Of a stretch of DNA of 64,000 nucleotides, positions 53,040-62,513 are shown piece by piece. A model generated the notes under the pieces. The model was not told where the DNA came from and ran no database searches. It worked only from the letters and a program-made list of their open reading frames with translations. Origin of the DNA: Oegoconia quadripuncta (taxonomy: Eukaryota > Arthropoda > Insecta > Lepidoptera > Autostichidae); contig OX438758.1 in assembly GCA_949316235.1 (NCBI GenBank), positions 4,063,731 through 4,127,730 on the forward strand. Reading direction: 5' to 3'. Numbering within the stretch: the stretch's first letter is position 1; each line of letters starts with the position of its first letter. Both the position numbers and the translations under genes were made by a program.

Positions 53040-54660
53040 TGGTGAACTGTGTGTTATTCGGTTTGGTGGTCAGCTTCAGCAGAAAAGCAGAAGGCAGGAG
53101 CATTCTTCTTAGTTGAAGTTAACGCGTTCAAGGGCCCAGCGATGGTACTAAAATCCGGTATAAAACGACGATACCACACCACGATGCAGTACCCAAGAAC
53201 CGCTTCACGATCTTCTTAGTAGTTGGAATGGGAAGTATAGCTTCCACCTTCTCAGGATACTGATCCTGAGAAGGTGGAAGCTATACGCAAGCCTTCCGAA
53301 TCCACCACATATACAAATACTTTAAACTATCACGCAAAAACTGTAATTTTGCGAAGTTTATGAACAAATTGGCTCTTTTAAGTTTCTCCAACACTCTGAG
53401 AAGCAGGGTCACGTGCTCCTGAAACGAGGAACTCACAATAGTAATATCATCTAAGTAACAAAATACTTTGCACTCAAACTCAGGACCAAATAAGGTGTCA
53501 ACTAATCCCTGTTGAGTAGCTGGAGCATTGGTCAATTGAAAGTGCCTCGTCCAGGCACATAAAAACTCGTTTTCTCCCTATCTCGCGGCTCAAGTGGCAC
53601 TTGCCAAAACGCCTTAGAAAGATCGACTGAGGACAGGAAACGCGCATTCCTAAGATTGTCCATAATCTCGGAATATAGGGGAGACTATACGCGTCCTTCT
53701 TGGTGACCGAGTTTAGTTTCCGACTGTCCAAGCAAAAACGAGGCTTCCCATCCTTCTTGTCCACCGCCAGTACCGGAGAAGACCAAGGGCTCTCTCCCGG
53801 GGAAATAACCTTCAAAGCCAACATCTCCTCCACCTGTTCAGCAATAATGTTCTGCTTTTCAGGAGATAATCTATAAAAACGCTGCCTAATAGGTGGTGAA
53901 TCGCCAGTATCAATCTTATGTGAAAGTATTGATGTTCTTCCTAAACCAATACGCTCGTAACAAATTTCGTTAAAATTTTCAATAACTTTATCCGCAATAA
54001 CCTTCTGTGAAGGATCAAGCGCGTCATAAGAACGCACATACATGTCACTAGACGCAGTAGTAACAACACAGGCCAATTTAGGGTCTGAATTGAAACAATA
54101 ATCAATTGTAGGTAAAAAGTTAGGGCAGATTCTAAACTCCTTCCAAAAATCAATCCCCAAAATTAACGAAGTATCAATATTAGGTATAACATGAACCTTC
54201 AATACCTTGGATTCACCCTCAAACATAATAGGTAATAAAATATAACCAATAGAATTAGAAACTCCCACCTTCACATAAGGACGAGGGTCATTATTAGGAA
54301 TTTTATTAAAAATTGTAGCCACGCGATAAGAGTTAAAGTCCTTAATCATTGACAGCCAGTTCGTCCAATCTGCACCGTCAATTTTGGAATTTGAGCTACA
54401 ATTTTTCTTAGCTAGTTTTTTGAACCAGAGGCCCTGCTATTGTCTGCCGCTGATGCTTGCACAGAAGCACCCTCCTACCCTTTCGCTACAGAGCACTTAG
54501 GGCAATCCGTTACTTCATAACCCTGCAGTCCACACTTATAGCATCTGTAAGGACTAACCCATTTAGTACGAGTATTATTCTTCTTGCAGTTTGGACAAAA
54601 TCTCGCTGTATAACCTCTCGTTCCACATTTAAAACTATAAAATTTTTTTAGTTTTCTTTC
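53040..54660 (-). pseudogene. Gypsy-type pol fragment (nucleocapsid, protease, RT), decayed
   Basis: Reading the minus strand from 54660: a CCHC-like segment ('YRCYKCGLQGYEVTDCPKC', His replaced by Tyr) near 54590-54480. Next is a retropepsin-type segment ending 'DTSLILGIDFWKEF' (near 54180). RT follows with 'GESPWSSPVLAVDKKDGKPR', 'FCLDSRKLNSVT', then a frame change, 'MTNAPATQQGLVDTLFGPEF' and 'CYLDDITIVSSSF' (near 53450). After the palindrome at 53235-53286 it continues 'EKVEAILPIPTTKKIVKRFL' and decays to 53040. LTRs are not seen. It is related to, but distinct from, the pol at 37310-39493. Confidence 0.82.
53235..53286. repeat. 24-bp perfect palindrome inside Gypsy pol
   Basis: Arms 53235-53258 and 53263-53286 are exact reverse complements around a 4-base loop 'actg'. 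On the minus strand the arm nearer low coordinates codes for the normal pol residues 'PEKVEA'; the other arm is an inverted duplicate of it that interrupts the reading frame. Confidence 0.92.
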
Positions 54661-54916
54661 TCGCTCACACCTATTGTACCTTTCACACCATCGTTTCTAC
54701 CTGACGACGGCGAAAGACATTGTAACCAGACCCCTCCGTTTCCTAGAATTCGGAAGTTGATTATCTAGTATCGAGAAAAAAAGAGTGTTTAACAGAATGT
54801 TTTCGATAATAATTGGCACACATAACGCTTAAGTGTATTAGCTACTTTTGAAAACCCCGCCCAAAACATATCCCGAAAAATTATTTTTCATACATAGAGC
54901 GCTCCACCCTGTTATA

Positions 54917-56086
54917 CGAGGGGAGGTCCAAAAGTTCGTGGAATGAAAGGGTTTTAGTAAAAATGAAACAGTAAATTTATTTTTCCTTTTCAATATAATC
55001 ACCCTTAAGCTGAATACATTTATTAGATCTATGAATTAATTTTTCTAAACCATCGTAAAAATATTTTTTATCTTTTCCCTCAAAATGAGCCAAAATTGCC
55101 TCCTTTACCTCATTGTCGTCGGAAAATTTCCTTCCCCTTAAGTCTTTTTTTAAATTGGGGAACAAATAAAAATCACTTGGGGCCAGATCTGGACTATAGG
55201 GTGGGTGGACAAGTGATTCGAAGCCATGCGTGTGTAGAGCAGCCATTGCAACTTTGCTCTCGTGAACCGGCGCGTTGTCTTGCAAGAGCAACACACCCTT
55301 GGTCAATTTTCCCCGACGTTTTTCTTTGATGGCATCCTTTAATTTTTCTAGTATTGTTGCGTAGTATTCTCCGGTTATGGTCCTGCCCTTTTCTTTATAA
55401 TCAATCAGTATTATCCCCTCACAATCCCAAAAAACAGTAGCCATCAACTTTCCAGCCGACTCCGACACTTTGAATTTCTTTGGCGGTGGTGTCCCCTTTT
55501 TATGCCATTGCATGGACTCTTGTTTGGACTCAGGCTCAAAGTGATGAACCCATGTTTCATCGCCGGTAACAATTCGCTCCAAAATCGGTCCAGGATCGTC
55601 GACACACAACTCCAAAAAATGTTTTGACGCTTCGACGCGCTGCTGTTTTTGAAGCGGCGTGAGCATTCTCGGTACCCATCTTGCACTGACTTTTGTCATA
55701 CCCAGGTGATCATGTAGGATTCGCAAAATGGTGGTATCTGATACTCCAATTAATGCAGATAACTGTTTTTTCTTCAAACGGGTGTCCTCCAGTACAATTT
55801 TTTCCACTTTTTCGACGATGTCTGATGTGGTGGCCTCAACTGGCCTTCCTGAGCGGGGGTCGTCTTCAATCGACTCCCGACCATGTTTAAAAAGACCATG
55901 CCACTTGTAAATCATTGATTTACTAGGGCACTGTTCCCCGTAAACGTAATCAAAATGGTCTGAGCGTTCTTTCCTTGCTTGGTAAGGAAAATAATGACAG
56001 CACGGTGTTGAATTTTCTCCATAGTTTCAGTTTTCTTCCGGATTGACGTGTTTAGCAGGCGAGTGTTCGTAAACGAATGACGCAAT

Positions 56087-56090
<4 letters not shown>
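54917..56090 (-). mobile_element. Mariner transposon (DD34D), one end missing
   Basis: The left end 'cgaggggaggtccaaaagtt' follows a TA (54915-54916). The transposase gene is on the minus strand. The other TIR should lie beyond 56030 but the element runs into the poly-T at 56091, which is the poly-A tail of the next LINE. The LINE therefore probably inserted with loss of the mariner 5' end. Confidence 0.8.
54977..56022 (-). pseudogene. Mariner transposase (DD34D) with an N-terminal frameshift
   Basis: Starts at an ATG at 56022 ('MEKIQHRAVIIFLTKQGKNA'). The frame is lost within the next ~25 codons, near 55940-55960, by a small deletion, and continues in another frame from 'MIYKWHGLFKHGRESIEDD' (55915) for 312 residues. 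The catalytic triad is complete: 'VTGDETWVHHF', 'LLQDNAPVH' and 'PPYSPDLAPSDFYLF', with 34 residues between second and third Asp. It ends 'LKGDYIEKEK'. The break removes the link between the first helix-turn-helix and the rest, so the copy is probably inactive. The damage is minimal, which suggests a fairly recent copy. Confidence 0.88.
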
Positions 56091-56120
<30 letters not shown>

Positions 56121-56367
56121 GCCCATGCAAAGGCACCCTCCGGAGGAACGAAGGAGGGAGGCGGAGAAGGCTCTAAGCGTACGAACACAGCCGGCTGTGC
56201 AAGTTATGTGGGACTCACAGAGTGTGCCTACCCACTAAAACTCCGCCTTGGAGGTAGGGACTAGCCGTGAGGCTTTTATCCCGTCATCGGAAGCGACCCC
56301 TTTCCTGGGGAGGGGAGGGGCGCTAGTGGTGCTCTGCTAGAAGAGCATCACTTAGAAGAGCCTAGAG

Positions 56368-57225
56368 CTAATCGAGAGTCGATGATGAGTCAGGGGTGAC
56401 AAGTGCCCCTGACTCATCTGTGGCCGCCAGGAGGCAAGCCAGATCGGATGTGAGTTTATTGAGTGGGTCGGTGAGGACGTTCCTCGGACGCCGGACTTGA
56501 TAGAGAGAGGTTGATGAGGGGGTAGGGTAGACTGCTGACCCTCTTATTAACGGGTTTGGGTGTTCTGTAGCTGATTTGAAAAAGGATTCGGTGAGGGTTT
56601 TCAAAAACTGTTGGATTGATGGTAAATCTATGTCACGGTGAAGGTCAGCATTTCTGACGCACCAGTGGGCGTTCAGTGCTCTACGACAGAAAAGGTTTTG
56701 TATGATTTGGAGTTTATTTATTGTATTAGGGTTCGCGTGTGCGAAAACGGGGGCCGCGTATGTCATTACCGGTCGGATGCATACCTTGAAGAGTGTTCTC
56801 TTATTGATGGGGGACATTTTACTACTTCTGCCTATCATACTATTTAGGCGGCCCAGATAGAAGCGGGCAGTGCGAGTCACATTCAGGATGTGAGGCTTAA
56901 AAGTTAGCCTCGAGTCCAGAGTAACACCTAGGTATTTGGCAGTGGGTTTCCAGGGGACAGGGGTACCTAGCATACGGATTTGGGTATCATTGAGATCGAG
57001 ATGGCGTCTTCTCTTATGACTGAATCTAATCGCGGTGCTTTTATCGGGGTTTACTTCTATACGCCATTTCCTAAACCAATCTCCAAGCTCATTAACTGAG
57101 CGCTGGAGTTTGGATATGGTTGACGACAGTCGCCAACCCTTTATATAGAGGGCAGTGTCGTCGGCGAAGAGAGAGAGTTGGACATTGTTTTTGGGGATGG
57201 GTATGTCGTTTGTGTACGATATATA
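56368..57225 (-). pseudogene. Jockey-clade LINE ORF2, 3' half (end of RT to C-terminus)
   Basis: About 285 codons of genuine LINE sequence starting from 'YISYTNDIPIPKNNVQ'. It has the RT catalytic 'LFADDTALY', 'NPDKSTAIRFSHK', 'YLGVTLDSRLTF' and the C-terminal 'KRTLFKVCIRPVMTYAAPVF' block. It lies downstream of the inserted transposon and is separated from its first half. The residues preceding 'YISYT' in this frame come from the transposon end. The protein ends 'LVTPDSSSTLD'. Confidence 0.88.
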
Positions 57226-59644
57226 CAGTGTGGCCCTCGATAATGTGCACAAACGAAAATGGGTGAAAATAGACTATAATTTATCGACAAAAAAATTTAA
57301 AAAAAAAATCTAAAAAAATTATTGAATTAAACATTGATGGTTTAATTTTTTTAATTACTTAAAACAGACTGCTTTTCTAAAAAAAATTATATCTCGTGAA
57401 TTATTGCGTGTATTTCGTTGAAACAAAAACAGTTATGATGGCTAAGATCAGATGAAGCCTACTAAATAAATAAAGAAGTATAAAAAACAAATACGGAACT
57501 AGTAAATACATTTTCTTAAAGAATTTTTGAATATTTTCAGAGCTTTTTTCGATTAAATTCGATTTTATACCATAATGTTACCCATAAACATTTCTTTTTT
57601 ATAATTTATTATTAATCCCTATCATGTTACCTTTCAAGAAAAAAAAAATGCAACATCTTATGCTCAACCAATTTTTTTTAGAAGACTTTTAATTTAAGGG
57701 TCCACGCCCGAGCTATAATCTTTATTTTATTCAGGTAGGGTCACTTAGGTTTAGTTATTTGATCTAATACACTCTCTCTGATTTTTTGAGGGCGGAGGGA
57801 GGAAAAGAGGTATGCAAACAAAAAAAAACAAATCACATACATAATAATAATCCCATTTATTATAAAAGAATTAGTGCATTAAATTTTCAAAATGGCTACC
57901 ACGCTGCTGCAAACACAAAAATGCACGCTGTGAGATTTGCTGTGTGGCCCTGCGAATCATGCCAGGATCATTTCGCAAATCATTCGCACACTGAATGACT
58001 CTATCATGAAGTTCTGCCTGCGTATTAACTGTTGTTCTGTACACCCGTTGCTTCATGACACCCCACAAAAAGTAATCTAGCGGTGTCATGTCTGGCGATC
58101 GCGCCGGCCATCCCACAGGGCCTTGTCGGCCAATCCACCGATTAGGGTAATTTTCATTGAGAAAATTTCGAACAATTAAGGCATAATGCGCCGGGCAGCC
58201 ATCCATCTGTAGAAACATACGCCTTCTTGTTTCTAAATTTACATCCTCTAATAATAGGGGTAAATCATCTCTTAATAACGATAAAAATCGTTCCCCATCT
58301 AAAATCCTGGGTAAAACTACAGGACCAATTAGCACATCATCGATTAAAGCTGCCCACACATTCACTGAAAATTGTACTTGAAAGGTAGATGGCCTTTTAA
58401 GACGAGGATTTTCATGTCGCCACTCGTGCAAATTTCTGCAGTTTGTTATGCCGTTCCTTGTGAATGTGGCCTCATCCATCCATAAAATTCTACTTGGGAA
58501 TGTAGGATCATCCCTAATTTTCCTCAAAATCCAGGTTGACATGACGCACCTTGGTCGCCAATCCACATCTTCGTGTAGGTGCTGGACTCTCTGATAATGG
58601 TATGGGTGAAGTCCTTCCTTCTTAAGAATGCGCCATACCGACGTCTTCGAAATGCCATGTTGCAAGGCAAGCCGTCTAATACTGATTGTCGGGTCAGCAA
58701 AGACAGTATTTAGTACAGCTACTTCTACAGCATTATCAATGACGATGGCAGCTTGCTCGCGTCGATCACGATTTTCTCTGAGGCCAACATGAGACAATCT
58801 TCTGTGCACTTCTTGAAAATTACGCGCAGATGGTGCAAGACGGTTCGGAAATGCAGCAACGTACGCTACACGTGAAGCTCTTGAAACTCCTCGACACAAA
58901 CCATAATAATAATGCATATCAGCGATTTCTCGCGGAGTAAACTCAGTAATGCGCGGCATCTCGAAAAAACACTTAGTTAACAGCGATCACAGCGAATGTT
59001 CCGAAGTAACTGACTCGAACGTTTGTATTGTATCTTGATCCGGTTTCAAAGCCACTAGCTCTCCCTTCCCGCCCTGCACCGTTCCCTTTTGTCTCAATAG
59101 GCAAAACAATGTAAAAAAGGGTCTCTACCTGCGCGATGAAGTAACGGTACGGTTCGTGTACGATACTGACCCTTGTAGTTTAACACATCGCAGCCAAACT
59201 TATGTTAAAGGTAGAACGTTGCTTTTTTTTTTATTAGAATGCTAATATGACTAGGATTCATAATAAATTATAAAACATACATGTTTATGGGTAACATTAT
59301 TTTATAAAATCGAATTTAATCGAAAAAGGGCCGAAAATATTCAAAAATTCTTTAAGAAAATGTATTTACTAGTTCCATATTTGTTTTATATACTTCTTTT
59401 TTTATTTAGTAGGCTTCATCTGATCTTAGCCATCATAACTGTTTTTGTTTCAACGAAATACACGCATTAATTCACGAGATATAATTTTTTTAGTAAAGCA
59501 GTCTGTTTTATGTAATTAAAAAAATTAAACCATCAATGTTTAATTCAATAATTTTTTTAGATTTTTTTTTTTAATTTTTTTGTCGATAAATTATAGTCTA
59601 TTTTCACCCATTTTCGTTTGTGCACTTTATCGAGGGCCACACTG
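57226..59644 (-). mobile_element. Complete long-TIR Tc1/mariner-superfamily transposon (DD41D) inside a LINE
   Basis: 2419 bases flanked by TA (57224-57225 and 59645-59646). The outer ends are 'cagtgtggccctcgataa' and its inverse. The terminal inverted repeats reach about 365-370 bases each (57226-57592 and about 59275-59644) with roughly a dozen differences by eye. One intact transposase gene lies between on the minus strand. Like the element at 10573-12692, it combines long TIRs with a spacing above 34 residues. Being inside an otherwise readable LINE ORF, it moved after that LINE. Confidence 0.93.
57871..58959 (-). CDS. Tc1/mariner-superfamily transposase, DD41D-type
   Basis: 362 residues, one intact frame from the ATG at 58959. 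The N-terminal helix-turn-helix region contains 'SIRRLALQHGISKTSVWRIL'. Catalytic Asp residues are in 'LWMDEATFTRNG' (about 162), 'LQMDGCPAH' (about 253) and 'WPARSPDMTPLDYFLWG' (about 295), with 41 residues between the second and third. It ends 'QQRGSHFENLMH'. The third-Asp block and the C-terminal 'GSHFE' word match the 353-residue transposase at 11285, but most of the sequence differs, so they are two families of one lineage. DD41D spacing is known from rosa-type elements; I cannot place this one without a tree. Confidence 0.92.
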   Translation of the reverse strand: MPRITEFTPREIADMHYYYGLCRGVSRASRVAYVAAFPNRLAPSARNFQEVHRRLSHVGLRENRDRREQAAIVIDNAVEVAVLNTVFADPTISIRRLALQHGISKTSVWRILKKEGLHPYHYQRVQHLHEDVDWRPRCVMSTWILRKIRDDPTFPSRILWMDEATFTRNGITNCRNLHEWRHENPRLKRPSTFQVQFSVNVWAALIDDVLIGPVVLPRILDGERFLSLLRDDLPLLLEDVNLETRRRMFLQMDGCPAHYALIVRNFLNENYPNRWIGRQGPVGWPARSPDMTPLDYFLWGVMKQRVYRTTVNTQAELHDRVIQCANDLRNDPGMIRRATQQISQRAFLCLQQRGSHFENLMH

Positions 59645-59646
59645 TA

Positions 59647-61818
59647 TAGTAGGGGAGAGAGCACTGATCCCTGAGGGACTCCGGCTTTGAGCGGGCGGGG
59701 GGAGGATAGCACTCCTTCGTGTCTAAAACGAAAGGTACGATCCTGGAGATAGGATGCTACTGTTAGAACTAGCCTGTCGGGGAGACCTAAGTGGTGCAGT
59801 TTATAGATAAGGCCTGCGTGCCATACTTTATCGAATGCCTTTGCGACATCAAAGAAGACTGCTACTGTTTTTTCGCGTTTGGGGTAGAAACCGCTCAAGA
59901 TGTACTCGATTATGCGGTGGACCTGTTGTGGACAAGAATGGTTTGCGCGGAAACCGAATTGGTGGGGTAAAATAAGAGGGGGCTCACCTATTGGGAATAG
60001 GTGTTTTCTCATATGATAGAGGATTACTCTTTCTAATACTTTGCCTAGCGCCTTGAGGAGGCTGATGGGACGGTGGCTAGAGGGGATATTGAGGGGCTTT
60101 CCTGGTTTGGGGATACCTATGACTATTGCTTCCTTCCAGGCGGTTGGAAAGTAGCAGAGATCAAAGCAAGCGTTAAATATAAGAGACAGTAGGGTGAGTA
60201 CTTTGAGGGGGAGGTGTTTGAGGGCTTGGTTGGAGATTCCATCCGCGCCTGGGGCTTTTTTAGGCTTAAGGCCTTTGATGATGGCTTGAATTTGGTCGGT
60301 GGAAACTAGGATAGGGTCTGAGGTTGGAGGGGATGTCGTTATACAACGAGCTTCCTCCTCCACCATTTGGACATGGGCGGAGTCATACTCGAGAGTACTG
60401 GGGGAGCATTGCGCGGCCGTGTTGTCAGCGAGACATTCGGCTTTTTCATCGTCTTCGAAGGCAACGGTGCCATCGGGACGGTTTAGCGGAGGGGTATGGG
60501 TGATTGTGTCTAACCGGAGGGCTTTCGCCACTTTGTAATACGCGAGGTGGGAGGGAGAGATTTCCTCCATGAGTTTACTCCATTGAGCATTCCTCACTTC
60601 GGAGAGACGGGACCTAACCTGACGTTGGAGTTGGTTGGCTGCTTTCCTATGGGAGGGGGTGGGATAGCGAGCAGCTCTGCGGAGGGCTGCATTCTTACAT
60701 TTGATTAGGTTAATGACGTCTATTGGGAGCTTTTGATCTTTGACCTTGGCTACGCGCTCGTTGGCCTTGATCGCAGATTGTATGAGTTGGGTGAGGGAGC
60801 TCACCGCATTGTCTATATTTTCAGTGCTATCGAGATGATGATATGATGATGATGATGATGATGATGATGAGGGGACATACGGTGAGTCTGGAGAGTCGAT
60901 AGCTGCGGTGAGGGATGTTTTGAACCCATCGCAGTGGGTGAAGGTTTTGGGGGTGGCGGGAGGAGGGGTTTGGGGCCCCAGTATCAGTGAGACTGGGCGG
61001 TGGTCTGATCCTAGGTCGTCGAGAGGTTCGTTTGTATTTAGGTTTAGGGAAATGTTTTTAAAAAGAGCGAAATCGAGAATGTCTGGCGATTGGTTTGTGT
61101 TATCGGGGTAATGGGTGGGCCAAAATGGACATATGACGTCTATATTTAGAGACTGGGTGATGTTGAGCAGCTTAGTGCCGCTTGCATTTGTAGTAAAGCA
61201 AGTCCAGCTAGTATGTTTGGAGTTAAAGTCTCCGAACATAATAACTGAGTTGCCCAGTAGGAGGATAGCTTCAAAGTCTTTTAGGGGTGGAGTACCACTA
61301 GGAATATAGATGGAGGCTATAATAATGGATTGATGACCTGTCATAGCAAGCCTGCAGATAGAGGCTTCCATATTAGTGAGGGGGGGGGGGGTGGTGATGG
61401 GAGAACAGTGGAGAGATCTTTTATAGTAAATGGCTGTTCCGCCACGTCCGTCGAGTCTGTCATTACGTATTAGGGTATATTTGGGGATGGATAAGCCTTT
61501 ACGGTCAGTGGCTTTGAGCCATGACTCCTGTATTAATAAGAGGTCTACTTCTCTACTGCGCACGAACTCTTTTAGTTCGTTGACATTAGTGCGCAGACTG
61601 CGCGAATTGTAGGAGATGAGAGAGACACCTCTTGGTTTGGTCCGACCGGTACCTAAGGGGGTGTTTATATTTTGGGACATTGTACTTAAATGGAGTTTAG
61701 TAGGTGATGGTGTTCGACTAGAGCAAGGAGACGTTCTTGGGCTGTGTGATATCTCTCCGATATCAATACCGCTGATTGCAGCGTAGACGGTCTGCATGTC
61801 CTCAGCCAGGGAGGGCAT
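59647..61818 (-). pseudogene. Jockey-clade LINE ORF2, 5' half (endonuclease and most of RT)
   Basis: Likely starts at 'MSQNINTPLG' (about 61680) or at 61818. APE-type endonuclease motifs: 'SYNSRSLRTN', 'LLIQESWL', 'MFGDFNSKHTSW' and 'LGSDHRPVSL'. A run of Ser codons at about 60838-60872 is encoded by a GAT-type microsatellite. RT motifs: 'KKAPGADGISNQAL', 'SHRPISLLKALGKVLERVI', 'HQFGFRANHSCPQQ', 'VFFDVAKAFDKVW' and 'GVPQGSVLSPLLY', where the inserted transposon begins. No stop interrupts this half. Confidence 0.9.
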
Positions 61819-62218
61819 ACTGCCACCTGGGTGAGGCTTTGGTTGGTTTGGGCGTGGGGTGGCTGGAAGAGCCTGAGGACGGAAGACTGAGGGGGGGGGG
61901 GGGCTGGGGTTTTAGGACCCCAGGGGTTTGAGACCTGGGGGGCTTTAGGGGTGGGAAGTGGGAGGCTGTCGCCGGGGGTGGTGAAGTTTTGTGGCCTGCT
62001 TGGGTGGAGGCTTTAGGAGCCTTTTGAGTGGGGCGGGGGCGGGGAGCACGCGGGCAACCGCGGTAGTTGGCCGTATGGCCGGATTGTCCACATAGCACGC
62101 ACGATGGAGGAGTCTCATCGTCACGTGTGCGTGTGCACTCTTTTGTGCTATGTGGCTCTAGGCACTTTACGCACCTAGGGTTGGCGGAACAGTTTGCCGC
62201 TGCGTGGCCATAGAGCTA
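61802..62218 (-). pseudogene. Jockey-clade LINE ORF1, C-terminal part only
   Basis: Open on the minus strand from the truncation point near 62218. Zinc knuckles: a first partial 'LYGHAAANC', then 'CVKCLEPHSTKEC', then 'CVLCGQSGHTANYRGC'. A Pro-rich tail follows with a G-run microsatellite on the plus strand (about 61891-61904) that is prone to slippage. It ends 'YALPG' and overlaps the first codons before ORF2. This is the RNA-binding partner protein of the LINE; most of it is lost. Confidence 0.82.
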
Positions 62219-62345
62219 GGGACACGGTATCGAATAGAAAATATCGATACTGTACTCATGAGTAGTATCGATAAAAAAGTATCGTACTCGTAAAATAATC
62301 GACACAAAAGTATCGATATCTCAAAGTATCGAGTTCTTTTCTCAG
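62218..62345. promoter_or_regulatory. TATCGATA-rich subterminal region of a hAT-like element
   Basis: Words related to 'gtatcgata' occur repeatedly in both orientations ('atatcgatactgtactc', 'gtagtatcgataaaaaag', 'aagtatcgatatctc', 'aagtatcgag'). Clustered short motifs next to the end are typical transposase-binding sites of hAT elements. The nearby transposase remnant on the minus strand fits. The exact terminus was not identified. Confidence 0.5.
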
Positions 62346-62513
62346 GCAGGGCCTACGCCATACGTTAGTTTGTCAATGTTAGTCAGTAAGTATCGTCTGT
62401 ACCTTCATACAGTAAGAGAAAATGAAAAAGTAACAAATGGTATGGTATAGTGGTAATTATAAGATAAATAAAAACAACCTGTAAGTAAAGTCACAATTTT
62501 TTAATCTAAAATA

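Larger units (their letters stand above)
56091..62218 (-). mobile_element. 5'-truncated jockey-clade LINE, interrupted by a DNA transposon
   Basis: Poly-A tail (T run 56091-56118), GC-rich 3' UTR (56119-56367), ORF2 (endonuclease and RT), and the end of ORF1 with zinc knuckles up to about 62218, where it breaks off. A 2419-base transposon (57226-59644) sits in ORF2. Removing the insert and one TA would bring the two halves of ORF2 back into one frame, so ORF2 was intact when the transposon arrived. It has no obvious target duplication at the truncated 5' end. Confidence 0.9.

Noticed and set aside
53235..53286. Rho-independent-type terminator
   Set aside because: This is an insect genome, and one arm is normal pol coding sequence with its inverted copy next to it.
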